Origin: Algoriphagus halophilus
GTDB lineage: Bacteria; Bacteroidota; Bacteroidia; Cytophagales; Cyclobacteriaceae
DNA: 64,000 bases
NCBI RefSeq assembly: GCF_900129785.1
Contig: NZ_FSRC01000001.1
Span: forward strand, 2,480,001-2,544,000
Direction: 5' to 3'
Shown: piece after piece, positions 1 through 9,391 of the stretch
How the letters are laid out: each line of letters opens with the position of its first letter
Numbering within the stretch: the stretch's first letter is position 1
Program-made: the position numbers and the translations under genes
The notes under the pieces: model-generated
What the model saw: the letters and a program-made list of their open reading frames with translations, nothing else
Database searches by the model: none
What the model was told of the DNA's origin: nothing

Positions 1-1975
1 CACCAAGGTTTCTACCACCGAAATCAGAAATTACCTCTACAACAGGGGGTACATGGATGTTTCCACCAATTTCAAAGTGGAAACCAAAAAGAAAAAAGCA
101 TTTGTAACCTATGAGGTAGAAGAAAATGAACCTTACCTCATCGACTCTATCTATGTCAGGTCTGATAATGAAGAAATTTTAGGGTTATTGAATAGCTCAA
201 AACCTGAAAGCCATCTAAAGCTTCATGAAAACTACAATCAAAACAACATCGTAGCGGAGAGAAACAGAATTGAAGACCTTCTGAAAAACAACGGGTTTTT
301 CATGTTTTCGAAATCATTTATAGAATACAATGTATTTCAGGATACAAGCAAGAAATCGGTGGTCATTGAAGAATTGATCAGAAAACCCACGTTTGCGGAG
401 AAACATGAGGTATACACCATCGATTCCATCTACTTCCGGGTAAACCCACCCAGCAATGATTTCATCGATCAAAAAATTTCAAGAAGCTATAGAGATATTG
501 ACTTTTCATTTTATAAGGATCGTTATTCAGAAAAAATATTCTCCTCAAGAGTATTCTTGGATAGTGGCAATGTGTATAACAGATCTGAGGTATTAGAATC
601 CCAAAGACAATTAAACAACCTAGACTTATTTCGATTTGTAAACATTTCTTTTGATACTGTTGGGACTTCACTCACTGCCAAAATTCAAACACAACCCAAC
701 CAAAAATATCAACTGACGAATCAATTGGGACTTAGCATTACTGAACAGTTGCCTGGCCCATTTTTCTCTGCCTCTCTTAGGAATAGAAACTTTTTTAGGG
801 CTGGGGAAATCTTGGAATTCAATTTTAGAGCTGGATTGGAAGGGGTAGCCTCCGCTACTGATCAAGGGGTTTATCAAAGCCGGGAAATAGGAACGTCAGC
901 TTCTGTGATATTCCCAAGATTCTTAATGCCTTTCTCTCCAAGAAGTCTGGAAAGATACGGTAGATACAATCCCAACACCCGGACCCTGATCGGATTCAAC
1001 TATACCAATAGACCGGAGTACACCCGCTCAGGTCTCAACGGGTTAATTTCTTACACCTGGGCCACCAGGTCCAATCGACAGCAATACACGTTCAACCTGC
1101 TGGACATCAATTACATACGAACACCACAAATCACCCAGGACTTCCTGGATGTATTAGAGGAATTAGCCAACCAGGGGAATAACTTAATCTGGTCATTTCT
1201 TCCTTCTATTGTGAGCAGTATTTCCGGTCAAACCATCATTAATTTCAACCGATATGGTGAATTTGAAACCAACCGCTCCTCCCTATTAAAACTATTCGTT
1301 GAAAGTGGTGGTACCTCATTTAACTTTTTTAATGCACCCTCCAATAACGAAACCACAGACTTTGCAAGGTTCCAATGGCTGAAACTACAGGCAGATTTTA
1401 GGAAATACCTACCAATAGATAAAAAGCAAACTTTTGCTTATCGCTTGAATTTTGGAATTGCCCAGCCCTATGGAGTTAGTAATGGGATTTTACCCTATGA
1501 AAAATACTTTTTTGCGGGAGGTGGTACCAGCATCAGGGCTTGGCAGGCAAGACGTCTTGGTCCCGGAAGCTATACTCCTCCATTGAATGAAAACGGATAC
1601 TTTGATTATCGATTTGAGCAACCTTCTGAGATGATCATAGAATCCATGCTCGAGTACCGAAGAAAACTGGTGGGGTATTTTGACATGGCCTTATTTATAG
1701 ATGCCGGAAATGCCTGGAATATCGGGGTGGAAGATTCAAGACCAGGTGGTGATTTCCGGATCAATCGGTTTTATAAGGAAATTGCCGTTGGAACAGGAAT
1801 CGGACTCCGAATGGATTTTGACTTCCTGATTATCAGGCTTGATATGGCCACCAAAGCCATTGACCCAGCAAGGCCTGAAGGGGAACGATGGATTCTCAAT
1901 AAATTAAGTTTTAAAAGACCCTTGGGGGAAAAAGGGCAAACAGTGTTTAACTTTGGCATTGGCTACCCTTTTTAA
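1..1975 (+). CDS. TamA/BamA-family outer-membrane assembly protein (TamL-like), 5' truncated by window
   Basis: The reading frame is already open at base 2, encoding a POTRA-like stretch (TEIRNYLYNRGYMDVST), so the gene begins outside the window and the ATG at 53 is internal. Roughly 657 residues are visible. The N-terminal part alternates short strands and helices like POTRA repeats; the rest is a 16-strand-type barrel. The motif FAGGGTSIRAW, about residue 487 after the ATG at 53, matches the conserved loop-6 box of Omp85 proteins (usually VRGY/F). The C-terminus ends in an aromatic residue (GIGYPF), as expected of a Bam substrate. The family inserts or exports proteins and lipoproteins at the outer membrane. 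hemF follows 13 bases later. Assignment to TamL rather than BamA is inferred from length and sequence style. Confidence 0.85.
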   Translation, partial: TKVSTTEIRNYLYNRGYMDVSTNFKVETKKKKAFVTYEVEENEPYLIDSIYVRSDNEEILGLLNSSKPESHLKLHENYNQNNIVAERNRIEDLLKNNGFFMFSKSFIEYNVFQDTSKKSVVIEELIRKPTFAEKHEVYTIDSIYFRVNPPSNDFIDQKISRSYRDIDFSFYKDRYSEKIFSSRVFLDSGNVYNRSEVLESQRQLNNLDLFRFVNISFDTVGTSLTAKIQTQPNQKYQLTNQLGLSITEQLPGPFFSASLRNRNFFRAGEILEFNFRAGLEGVASATDQGVYQSREIGTSASVIFPRFLMPFSPRSLERYGRYNPNTRTLIGFNYTNRPEYTRSGLNGLISYTWATRSNRQQYTFNLLDINYIRTPQITQDFLDVLEELANQGNNLIWSFLPSIVSSISGQTIINFNRYGEFETNRSSLLKLFVESGGTSFNFFNAPSNNETTDFARFQWLKLQADFRKYLPIDKKQTFAYRLNFGIAQPYGVSNGILPYEKYFFAGGGTSIRAWQARRLGPGSYTPPLNENGYFDYRFEQPSEMIIESMLEYRRKLVGYFDMALFIDAGNAWNIGVEDSRPGGDFRINRFYKEIAVGTGIGLRMDFDFLIIRLDMATKAIDPARPEGERWILNKLSFKRPLGEKGQTVFNFGIGYPF

Positions 1976-1988
1976 TTCAAATCAGATT

Positions 1989-2900
1989 ATGGCTAGAAAA
2001 AGCAAGGAAGAGATTTCTAAAATATACCAAGGTATTCAAGACCTTATTTGTAACCAGCTTGAAATCGGGGATGGAAAAGGGAAATTCCTGGAAGATAAGT
2101 GGGAAAGACCTGAAGGCGGTGGTGGGAGAACACGGATTTTTCAGGGAGGGGAAATAATTGAAAAGGGAGGTGTTGCTTTTTCAGCAGTTCATGGACCAAC
2201 CCCCACTAAAATCCTGGAAAAATTGAAGCTGGAGAAAGCAAATTTCTATGCCACAGGGGTATCGATCGTATTGCACCCAAAAAACCCCATGGTCCCTATC
2301 ATTCATATGAATATCCGCTACTTTGAAATGGATAATGGGGTGCACTGGTTTGGAGGGGGGATAGACCTCACCCCTCACTATATCAATTTGGAAGATGCTT
2401 CTTACTTTCATTCGGAAGTAAAAAAAGTCTGTGATGAATTCAATCAAGATGCTTATCCAACTTATAAAAAATGGGCCGATGACTACTTTTTTATCAAACA
2501 CCGGAATGAAACAAGGGGGATTGGTGGGATTTTTTATGACCATTTGAGAGCCAGTTCAGATCAGGAATTTGAGGATATTCTGAATTTCAGCCTCAACGTG
2601 GGAAAACTGTTTCCAAAGGTTTACACTCATTTGATGAAAAAAAACCATCAGATTCCATACGGCCCAAATGAAGTGGCTTGGCAGAAATTAAGACGGGGTA
2701 GATATGTGGAGTTCAATTTGGTCTGGGATGCAGGTACAAAATTTGGCCTGGACACCAACGGAAGAACCGAAAGTATCTTAATGAGTATGCCACCGGAAGC
2801 GAGTTGGGAATACATGCATCAACCAGAAATCGGTAGTGAAGAAAGCTTTACTTTAAAGCATCTAAATAAGGGAGTGGACTGGATAAACTTTTCTTTATGA
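1989..2900 (+). CDS. hemF: Oxygen-dependent coproporphyrinogen III oxidase
   Basis: HemF oxidatively decarboxylates coproporphyrinogen III to protoporphyrinogen IX in aerobic heme synthesis. The 303-residue product is the usual length. Recognisable blocks are GGGGRTR and the following FQGGEIIEKGGVAFS near the N-terminus, NIRYFEM, WFGGGIDLTPHY (about residue 120) with its active-site histidine, and YVEFNLVWDAGTKFGL (about 239). I chose the ATG at 1989. A longer frame from a TTG at 1953 would run into the coding end of the preceding gene and adds residues not typical of the family. The stop codon shares ATGA with the start of the PAP2 gene, so the two are probably co-translated. Confidence 0.95.
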   Translation: MARKSKEEISKIYQGIQDLICNQLEIGDGKGKFLEDKWERPEGGGGRTRIFQGGEIIEKGGVAFSAVHGPTPTKILEKLKLEKANFYATGVSIVLHPKNPMVPIIHMNIRYFEMDNGVHWFGGGIDLTPHYINLEDASYFHSEVKKVCDEFNQDAYPTYKKWADDYFFIKHRNETRGIGGIFYDHLRASSDQEFEDILNFSLNVGKLFPKVYTHLMKKNHQIPYGPNEVAWQKLRRGRYVEFNLVWDAGTKFGLDTNGRTESILMSMPPEASWEYMHQPEIGSEESFTLKHLNKGVDWINFSL

Positions 2901-3472
2901 TTGAGACCATCAAAAAATGGGACGAGAGTCTCTTCATTTTTTTAAATTCTTTCCATTGGGATTGGATGGATCCTATCATGTACCAAATTTCTCAAACGGT
3001 AACATGGATCCCCTTTTATGCCCTTTTAATCTATTTTATCTACAAAGCTGACCCGAAAACCAGCTGGTGGGTGTTTGGCGGAATTGCATTATCCATTCTT
3101 ATTGCAGACCAGACTACCTCTGGCTTCATGAAACCCTTCTTCGAACGCCTGAGACCTTGCCATGATGAGCGCTGGGAGGGTATCATGCACAATTATGAAA
3201 GATGTGGAGGGCTCTATGGTTTTGTTTCTTCACACGCCGCAAATACTTTTGCCGTCGCTACATTCCTGAATCTCAAAGTAGGTAAAAACATCAAGCATCT
3301 AAAATGGCTGTTTCTTTGGGCTGCGATTATTTCCTACACCCGGATTTATTTAGGTGTACACTACCCTGTTGATGTGTTGATTGGGGCATTCATAGGCTTT
3401 TTAGCTGGATTGATCAGTTGGTTTTTCATTGTATTTATCAAGAGAGAAATCCTCAAATCATTGCTCAAATAG
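2897..3472 (+). CDS. PAP2-family membrane phosphatase
   Basis: This is a 191-residue integral membrane protein with the three phosphatase signature motifs of the type 2 phosphatidic acid phosphatase family. They are KPFFERLRP (about residue 79), SSHAANTFA (about 111, a variant of PSGH) and TRIYLGVHYPVDV (about 148), which supplies the catalytic histidine. Four to five hydrophobic segments surround them. Such enzymes dephosphorylate undecaprenyl pyrophosphate, phosphatidylglycerol phosphate or phosphatidic acid on the outer face of the inner membrane. The substrate cannot be told from sequence. The start overlaps the hemF stop by four bases. Confidence 0.9.
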   Translation: MIETIKKWDESLFIFLNSFHWDWMDPIMYQISQTVTWIPFYALLIYFIYKADPKTSWWVFGGIALSILIADQTTSGFMKPFFERLRPCHDERWEGIMHNYERCGGLYGFVSSHAANTFAVATFLNLKVGKNIKHLKWLFLWAAIISYTRIYLGVHYPVDVLIGAFIGFLAGLISWFFIVFIKREILKSLLK

Positions 3473-3633
3473 GCAGAATCCATAGAAGTAAGGACTGACA
3501 GTGCAGGTTGATTCGAATCAGATATTTTTAATAATTGGGAGGTTTCATTTAATCATCTAAAGAATAATTGTTACTTTTTCCTTATTATTAAAGTACTATT
3601 CAGATCCATTCAGTTGATTTAACCTTATTTACA

Positions 3634-4287
3634 GTGAAAAACACCTTTCTATTTCTGGCTCTATTTATCATTTCAGGATGTGCCATGGCACAGGAATTAA
3701 GAGTAAATACCTATGGTGGGTATATATTCAAGGACAAAGTGGATTCTTACTATTCTAGTTCCTCCTATTTCAATGGACAAATCCAAGATGGTTTCCGATG
3801 GGGTGCAGGTCTGGAATACCACATCCCGAACCGGGGTGCCATAGAAATCCAATATTTGAGACAAGACACCAGTGCCCCTACTACCTACCTTGACACAGGT
3901 TTTCAAGGAGGACCGAGATTCACAGATTTTGACATGGCGATTAACTGGATCATGTTAAATGGAACAAGGTATTTCCCTGTATCTGAAGTGGTGGAACCTT
4001 TTGCCGGTGTGGGAATAGGAATGGGAATTTTCAATGTCAGCAACCCTGACACCCGAAATAGCAGCTCCGCTACAAAATTCTCCTATAACATTCGAGGTGG
4101 AGCCAACTTTTGGTTGTCCACGAATGTCGCTTTTAGGGCACAGGCAAGTTTATTCTCTGCCACACAAGCCATTGGAGGAGGGCTTTACTTTGGTACAGGA
4201 GGTTTAGGAGCAGGACTTTCTTCCTATAGTTCCTTATTCCAGTTCGGTTTTGAAGGAGGGCTGGTATTTAGAATCCCTGGGAGTTAA
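3634..4287 (+). CDS. Outer-membrane beta-barrel protein, unknown role
   Basis: The gene starts with GTG and encodes 217 residues. The N-terminus is a clear signal peptide (FLFLALFIISGCAMAQ). Cleavage after AMA is most likely, though ISGC also fits a lipobox. The remainder alternates glycine- and aromatic-rich strands typical of an eight-stranded barrel (porin_family/OMP_b-brl type). No specific function is recognisable. It stands alone: 161 bases separate it from the PAP2 gene and a strong hairpin follows it at 4312-4350. The barrel fold is inferred from composition and strand pattern. Confidence 0.75.
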   Translation: MKNTFLFLALFIISGCAMAQELRVNTYGGYIFKDKVDSYYSSSSYFNGQIQDGFRWGAGLEYHIPNRGAIEIQYLRQDTSAPTTYLDTGFQGGPRFTDFDMAINWIMLNGTRYFPVSEVVEPFAGVGIGMGIFNVSNPDTRNSSSATKFSYNIRGGANFWLSTNVAFRAQASLFSATQAIGGGLYFGTGGLGAGLSSYSSLFQFGFEGGLVFRIPGS

Positions 4288-4311
4288 AATTCTTTTCTTG
4301 GAAAAATCATA

Positions 4312-4350
4312 AAAATGCATTGGGAAAATATCATATTCTCAATGCATTTT
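4312..4350 (+). terminator. Hairpin, probable rho-independent terminator
   Basis: An 11-bp perfect stem (AAAATGCATTG at 4312-4322 pairs with CAATGCATTTT at 4340-4350) lies 25 bases after the barrel gene and ends in a short T run. It also explains why an ATG at 4315, in frame with the downstream porin, is an unlikely start: it lies inside the stem. Confidence 0.6.
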
Positions 4351-4389
4351 ACGTTCTTTGCCTTCGCAAATTTCAAAATCAGAATTTTA

Positions 4390-5631
4390 ATGGATTTCTT
4401 TAGGGACTCACCTTTTCCAAATACCTTCAAACACCTGCTCGGACTATCTCTAATCCTACTAAGCTTTGGTACCGTCGCACAGGAAAAAGATTCAATCCAA
4501 CAGGAACCCGTTTTAAAAGAAAAACCCATTAGACACACATCCAAAGGTTTTGTTTTTACTACGGCAGATGAAAAATTTGAATTACAAATCGCCAGTAGAC
4601 TCCAGTTTAGATTTGCTGTTCCTGATGATCAAGACCCTATCACTTTTAATGATTTTAATAATCAGGATGTAAAACTGTTCAAAATCAATAGAGCACGTTT
4701 AAAAATAGGCGGTCATGCATACCAACCATGGTTAAAATATTACTTTGAGTATGAACTAGGCCAAAGTATCTTATTGGATTTTCGGTTTATGGTTGAAAAA
4801 TTCCCTTGGTTAAAATTTAAAGCCGGCCAATGGAAAGTTGAATTCACCCGAGAGCGTTTCATAAGCAGTGGTAGCCAACAACTGGTAGATAGATCGTTGT
4901 TAAATAGATTCTTTACCGTGGATAGGCAACAAGGGTTATCTATCTATGGAAATTTAGATGGCGGAGGAGCTGCAAACTTTAATTATTGGCTTGGAGCTTT
5001 TACAGGAACAGGAAGAGGATCGAGATTTAATGATGATTCCAAATTGATGTATTTTGGGAGATTCCAATGGAATTTATTGGGAAGAGAAGTCCCATTTTCA
5101 GGTGGTGATGTATCTATTTCGGAGAAACCAGCTGCTTTGATTGCAATTGCAGGAATCACCAACACCAGCCCCTATACCAGGTTCTCTAGTTCGGGAGGAG
5201 GAAATTTGGCAGGATTTGAAGGCACAAACGATGGCCAATACACCATCAAGCAGTATAATATTGAAACCGCTTTTATTTACAAAGGGTTTTCTTGGGCCAG
5301 TGAATTCCATAGAAAAAACATTGTAGATAATTTTGAAGACAGTGGGAGCACTACCTTAGGAGGCGTGTACATCACTGCCGGGTATTTCCCGAATCAAGTG
5401 GTTGATTTTTGGCCAAAACCGTTGGAAGTGGCCATGAGATATGCAGTGATTAGTCCAGACTTGTCTATTTCACAAAATAAACAAAGGGAATTGGCTCTTG
5501 CATTTAATTGGTTTTTTGTGGGACATTTGAATAAACTTACCACAGAAATCACGAAATTCACTTTTGAGGATAAAGAACTTCCTCAAAGTGATGAATTAAG
5601 ATTTAGGTTGCAATACGATATATCCTTCTAA
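4390..5631 (+). CDS. Phosphate-selective porin O/P family outer-membrane protein
   Basis: From the ATG at 4390 the product is 413 residues with an N-terminal signal (HLLGLSLILLSFGTVAQ). After a short linker comes the OprP/OprO-like pattern: FELQIASRLQFRF, LFKINRARLKIGGHAY, YEYELGQSILLDF and KFKAGQWKVEFTRERF, then long amphipathic strands. Family members are 16-stranded trimeric porins, some taking up phosphate or pyrophosphate. The substrate here is not predictable. An upstream in-frame ATG at 4315 lies within a terminator-like hairpin and would put 25 residues before the signal peptide, so it was rejected. The stop overlaps the start of the next gene by one base (TAATG), suggesting translational coupling. 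Confidence 0.85.
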   Translation: MDFFRDSPFPNTFKHLLGLSLILLSFGTVAQEKDSIQQEPVLKEKPIRHTSKGFVFTTADEKFELQIASRLQFRFAVPDDQDPITFNDFNNQDVKLFKINRARLKIGGHAYQPWLKYYFEYELGQSILLDFRFMVEKFPWLKFKAGQWKVEFTRERFISSGSQQLVDRSLLNRFFTVDRQQGLSIYGNLDGGGAANFNYWLGAFTGTGRGSRFNDDSKLMYFGRFQWNLLGREVPFSGGDVSISEKPAALIAIAGITNTSPYTRFSSSGGGNLAGFEGTNDGQYTIKQYNIETAFIYKGFSWASEFHRKNIVDNFEDSGSTTLGGVYITAGYFPNQVVDFWPKPLEVAMRYAVISPDLSISQNKQRELALAFNWFFVGHLNKLTTEITKFTFEDKELPQSDELRFRLQYDISF

Positions 5632-6830
5632 TGAAACAACTCCTGACTATAATCATTTTTCTAATCCACTTTGGAAATAGTTATGCTCAGGACTCTGTTA
5701 CCTACCAACCAAATCAAATTAGGGACTTCAAAATCGTCCCCTTGCCTGCCATAGGCTCCAATCCTGCCAATGGTTGGTTATTTGGTGTTGCTCCATCTGC
5801 TACTTGGCGCATGGGCAATCCTGAAGACACCCATTTATCCAATTTGGTGGGGAATTTTTTATATACCACTAAAAAACAATGGATTTTTAGTGCTAGATCG
5901 AACATTTTCCTTTCTGAAGACAAATGGATTTTATGGGGAGATTGGAGGTATTTTATCACTTCACAGCCTACGTTTGGATTGGGAAGTGACGCACCAAATG
6001 CCCCCACAGAAAATCCTAATCAAACAGGGGTCCTTTGGGGTGAGCAGCAAATGGACTTTTCTTGGTTTAGATTCTATGAAGCAGTTTTAAAAAGAATCAG
6101 TGACTCTAAATTTTATCTAGGTATCGGTTACCACTTGGACATTTATTCCAAAATAGAGAATTTCCTTGATACGGAAACCGGGCCATCCGAATTGAGGTTT
6201 TCTCATGATTATTATAATGCTCAATTGGGGTTTAATGAAGATCGTTATACCTTATCTGGCATCACCATCAATGGACTATATGAAAATCGAGATGTAGCAG
6301 TCTCTCCTTATGAGAAAAATTTTGCACTGGTTTCTTATAAAATAAATCCAACGTTTTTGGGATCTGACAAAACTTCCTCCACCCTCCTCTTGGATTACCG
6401 GCATTACTTTAACTTAAGTGAAAAACGGAAAAGACACCTCATCGGAGTATGGGGATTAGGAAACTTTTTAGTTTCAGGTGATCTTCCTTATATGAGTTTA
6501 CCTGCAATAGGCTATGACACTTTTGGACGGGGAGGAAGAGGCTATGCGCAAGGAAGATTTAGAGGAGAAACCATGGTTTATGCTGAAACTGAATATCGTT
6601 TCCCTTTACAAAAAGAGAAAGAAACGTTCGGAGGAACAGTTTTCATCAATGCCTCTTCTTTTGGAAGTAAAATGACCCAAGAGAAACTTTTGGAAAACAT
6701 TAATGCGGCATATGGGGTTGGACTACGTGTGATGATCAATAAGGAAAACAGAACCACCATTACCGCAGATTATGGTTTTGGCAAAAAAGGAAATTCAGGA
6801 TTTTACCTGAATGTGAATGAAACATTTTAA
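5631..6830 (+). CDS. D15/BamA-like outer-membrane barrel protein without POTRA domains
   Basis: The 399-residue protein has a signal peptide (LLTIIIFLIHFGNSYAQ) followed directly by a barrel. The C-terminal half carries GRGGRGYAQGRFRG and YAETEYRFPL, an Omp85 loop-6-like box, and the protein ends in phenylalanine. There is no room for POTRA repeats, so it is a short Omp85-like barrel (surface-antigen D15 family). Its gene overlaps the stop of the upstream phosphate-porin-like gene by one base, so the pair probably forms one transcript and may act on a common substrate. The exact function is unknown. Confidence 0.75.
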   Translation: MKQLLTIIIFLIHFGNSYAQDSVTYQPNQIRDFKIVPLPAIGSNPANGWLFGVAPSATWRMGNPEDTHLSNLVGNFLYTTKKQWIFSARSNIFLSEDKWILWGDWRYFITSQPTFGLGSDAPNAPTENPNQTGVLWGEQQMDFSWFRFYEAVLKRISDSKFYLGIGYHLDIYSKIENFLDTETGPSELRFSHDYYNAQLGFNEDRYTLSGITINGLYENRDVAVSPYEKNFALVSYKINPTFLGSDKTSSTLLLDYRHYFNLSEKRKRHLIGVWGLGNFLVSGDLPYMSLPAIGYDTFGRGGRGYAQGRFRGETMVYAETEYRFPLQKEKETFGGTVFINASSFGSKMTQEKLLENINAAYGVGLRVMINKENRTTITADYGFGKKGNSGFYLNVNETF

Positions 6831-6905
6831 AGTTTTGACATATTTCAGTGAATTTTAACACATAATTCATTAATTTTTTAACTTTTCACAGAATAAATAA
6901 TCTTG

Positions 6906-6930
6906 AAGCTTTATTTTTAATAAAGCTTTT
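6906..6930 (+). terminator. Hairpin between barrel gene and helical exported protein
   Basis: A perfect 9-bp stem (AAGCTTTAT at 6906-6914, ATAAAGCTT at 6920-6928) has a five-base loop and a short T tract. It could terminate the 4390-6830 transcript or lie in the leader of the gene at 6949. The T run is short, so confidence is limited. Confidence 0.4.
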
Positions 6931-6948
6931 CACCAACTCATCAAGATC

Positions 6949-7425
6949 ATGAAAAATTATTTAGTCCCTCTAGTAATCTGCTTGTTTTTTACAGTCAGCT
7001 TTGGTTATGGTCAACAGATGACTGTTGATGATGAAATAACCTTAATTCAGGAAGCCTTTGGTAATGATAAAAAAATGATTGTCGAGTCCTATATGGATTT
7101 ACCTGAAAGTATTGCTCCCGTTTTTTGGACCGTATACCAAGCATATGAACTGGAACGTAAAGCCATTGCCAGGGATCGTATCAAAATCATTGATGAATAT
7201 CTGAACAAATACAGCTCTTTGGGAGAATACGAAGCGGATGATCTAGCAAAAAGGACCATCAAGAATGACATGCAACTCTCAAAACTTCACTCCAAATACT
7301 ATAAAAAATTCAAGAAGGCAACCTCAGCCATTGATGCCGCAAAATTTCTACAAATAGACACTTATATCCATAACACCATACGGAATGCGCTTCAGCAAGA
7401 ACTTCCATTTATAGGTGAAAATTAA
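6949..7425 (+). CDS. Exported helical protein of unknown function
   Basis: The 158-residue product has a signal peptide (YLVPLVICLFFTVSFGYGQQ). The mature part is highly charged and predicted to be almost entirely alpha-helical (DEITLIQEAFGNDKKMIVESYM, cited as positions 26-47, then Lys/Tyr-rich helices). It superficially resembles the small helical periplasmic proteins of the Spy/CpxP type, but I see no LTxxQ repeat, so no family is claimed. It lies 18 bases upstream of a DUF4136 lipoprotein gene and probably belongs to the same transcript. Confidence 0.7.
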   Translation: MKNYLVPLVICLFFTVSFGYGQQMTVDDEITLIQEAFGNDKKMIVESYMDLPESIAPVFWTVYQAYELERKAIARDRIKIIDEYLNKYSSLGEYEADDLAKRTIKNDMQLSKLHSKYYKKFKKATSAIDAAKFLQIDTYIHNTIRNALQQELPFIGEN

Positions 7426-7443
7426 TTAAACCAACAAAAAACA

Positions 7444-8091
7444 ATGAAACAAAAATTACTCAAAATTACCCTTGTACTCACTCTGGGATTGTTTGCAATA
7501 TCCTGTAGCCCGGGTGGAGCGGATTTTATCGACGAATTGGACTTAGTATACACCAACTATGATGTTAGCTATGATTTTCAATCCAAATCAACGTATTCCC
7601 TCCCAGACAAAGTAGTGTTAATCACAGATGACTTTATCGGTGGAGAGCCTGGTGATGAGCCGGAATACCTTGATCCAAAGTATGGCAACCTAATTTTATC
7701 TTCCATAAGAAGTAATATGAATGATTTAGGATACACAGAAGTTAATTCATCTGTAAATCCTGATTTAATTATTTTGCCATCAGTTTCTCAAACTGACAAG
7801 ATTTATTATTACTATGATTGGTGGTATTGGAGTTGGTTTTACCCAGGATGGGGCCCAGGATGGGGCTGGTGGTATCCAGGTTATTACCCGCCCACTATTA
7901 CAAGATATAGGACAGGAACTTTGCTAATGCAAATGACTGATCCAAATGCAATAGATGAGACTGAAAAAGTCCCAGTTCTTTGGACAGGTATTTTTAATGG
8001 ATTAATAGAAGGAAGTGAAAACAGCATTAACAATCGTGTAAATGCAAGTATTAATCAAGCCTTCGATCAATCACCATATTTAGCAAAATAA
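7444..8091 (+). CDS. DUF4136 lipoprotein with Trp/Tyr/Gly-rich centre
   Basis: The 215-residue protein has a lipoprotein signal with lipobox FAISC (Cys21). It then shows the DUF4136 layout: an N-terminal strand-helix with FQSKSTYSLPD, a helix ending in the aged motif MNDLGYTEVN, PDLIILPSVS, and a C-terminal LLMQMTDP...PVLWTGIFNG. The centre holds a run of tryptophan, tyrosine and glycine (WWYWSWFYPGWGPGWGWWYP, about residues 128-147), common in this family before the beta-strand. The function of DUF4136 is unknown. It is one of three lipoproteins plus a barrel in a tight cluster (7444-10033). Confidence 0.85.
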   Translation: MKQKLLKITLVLTLGLFAISCSPGGADFIDELDLVYTNYDVSYDFQSKSTYSLPDKVVLITDDFIGGEPGDEPEYLDPKYGNLILSSIRSNMNDLGYTEVNSSVNPDLIILPSVSQTDKIYYYYDWWYWSWFYPGWGPGWGWWYPGYYPPTITRYRTGTLLMQMTDPNAIDETEKVPVLWTGIFNGLIEGSENSINNRVNASINQAFDQSPYLAK

Positions 8092-8094
8092 GTC

Positions 8095-8685
8095 ATGAAA
8101 AATATATTTATCACTACCCTATTATTTATAGGTATATCCTTTGTTGCTTCCGCCCAGAACTCTTTGTTTTCAGTCAACTATGTGGTAACTGTTCCATTGG
8201 GTAATACCTCAGATTATATTGATAATCCTTCAGGAAGAGGAATCAATTTTGAATTCCAAAAATTTATCAACCCTCATGTAGCTGTTGGCCTAGAAGCTGG
8301 ACATACCACACTATATAAAAGAGAAGAAGATAAGGTATATACAGAAGGTTCAGCGTCTATTTCTGGAGTCCAATATCGCTATCAATATACTTGGCCAATT
8401 TTAGCTACTGTTAATTACTATGCGCTTAGAACTGGCTTATTTAGACCCTATGCTGGTTTAGGCATCGGAACCATGGCAAGTAACAGAAGACTTGACATGG
8501 GGATTTACACTACCAGCAAAACCCATTGGCAATTTGCTATTAAACCTGAAGTAGGAGCATTAATCCAACCTAATGCAAGTATGGCTTTTAAATTCGGCGC
8601 TAAATATTTAATGGGAACCGGTGGCGATAATTTTGATAGTCAGTCAAATATCAACTTTAACATCGGCTTTGTAATTTTCAATTAA
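8095..8685 (+). CDS. Small outer-membrane beta-barrel protein
   Basis: This 196-residue protein starts three bases after the preceding lipoprotein gene. It has a signal peptide (IFITTLLFIGISFVASAQN) and an eight-strand-type barrel of the porin/OmpW-like family (FRPYAGLGIGTMAS, FAIKPEVGALIQPNASMAFKF) ending in FNIGFVIFN, a Bam-type C-terminal signal. Function is unknown. Close spacing suggests co-expression with the DUF4136 lipoprotein. Confidence 0.8.
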   Translation: MKNIFITTLLFIGISFVASAQNSLFSVNYVVTVPLGNTSDYIDNPSGRGINFEFQKFINPHVAVGLEAGHTTLYKREEDKVYTEGSASISGVQYRYQYTWPILATVNYYALRTGLFRPYAGLGIGTMASNRRLDMGIYTTSKTHWQFAIKPEVGALIQPNASMAFKFGAKYLMGTGGDNFDSQSNINFNIGFVIFN

Positions 8686-8828
8686 ATGCTTGGCCTTCTT
8701 GCATCAATTTCGTTAGATTCAATTGATTACTTGGAACAACCTATTGGATATCACGCTAGTACTTTCGAATAGGCCCAACTTTCGGTAACATCCTTTTGTA
8801 ATAGTAATTGAATTAAAACATCAATGAA

Positions 8829-9374
8829 ATGAAAATCAAAAAGCTACTAGTTCCATACCTGATATTGTTAGTCAGTTTTGGATGTACTTCTTCTTTGGTG
8901 ACGGTGGAGGGTGAGGACTACCAAAACTTCAATCTTTCCGATTATCAAAGCTATGGATTCATGGAAATTGAAAATACAGCCCCTGATAATCCATATTTTC
9001 AGAAAGCCATTGACCTGATCAAAAAGGATATTGAGTCAGAAATGAGCACTCGTGGATTGAGTGTTTCTTCCAATCCAGATTTATTGGTAAACATTGGCCT
9101 ATTGGTGGAGGATAAGGTGCAAACCAGGACGACCAGTTTGGCCACGGATCCATTTACCTATACAGGACAAAGACGGTATACATGGAAAAGTGAAGAGGTG
9201 CCGGTAAATACCTACAAAGAAGGAAGCATTACCATGCACCTAATAGATCCAACATTAAATACAGCAGTTTGGATAGGTTCCATTGATCGAGTAGTCCCTA
9301 AAAAAGACGATAAAAAAGCAGAAGCAATCCAATTCGCCGTGAGTGAATTGTTCAAAGAAATTGACCAAAATTAA
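8829..9374 (+). CDS. DUF4136 lipoprotein
   Basis: The 181-residue product has lipobox VSFGC (Cys19). The DUF4136 features are NLSDYQSYGFMEI, a helix with IKKDIESEMSTRGL, NPDLLVNIGLLVE and the C-terminal GSITMHLIDPTLNTAVWIGS. It is a paralogue of the gene at 7444 and the one at 61890. A 142-base gap with no strong hairpin precedes it; 17 bases separate it from the next lipoprotein gene. Role unknown. Confidence 0.85.
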   Translation: MKIKKLLVPYLILLVSFGCTSSLVTVEGEDYQNFNLSDYQSYGFMEIENTAPDNPYFQKAIDLIKKDIESEMSTRGLSVSSNPDLLVNIGLLVEDKVQTRTTSLATDPFTYTGQRRYTWKSEEVPVNTYKEGSITMHLIDPTLNTAVWIGSIDRVVPKKDDKKAEAIQFAVSELFKEIDQN

Positions 9375-9391
9375 ATCTTCTCTCTTCAACT

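Noticed and set aside
1953..1988. TTG-initiated extension of hemF
   Set aside because: It overlaps the upstream coding end, and the ATG at 1989 gives the standard length.
4315..4389. Upstream ATG for the phosphate-porin-like gene
   Set aside because: It falls inside an 11-bp hairpin, and the signal peptide sits correctly after the later ATG.
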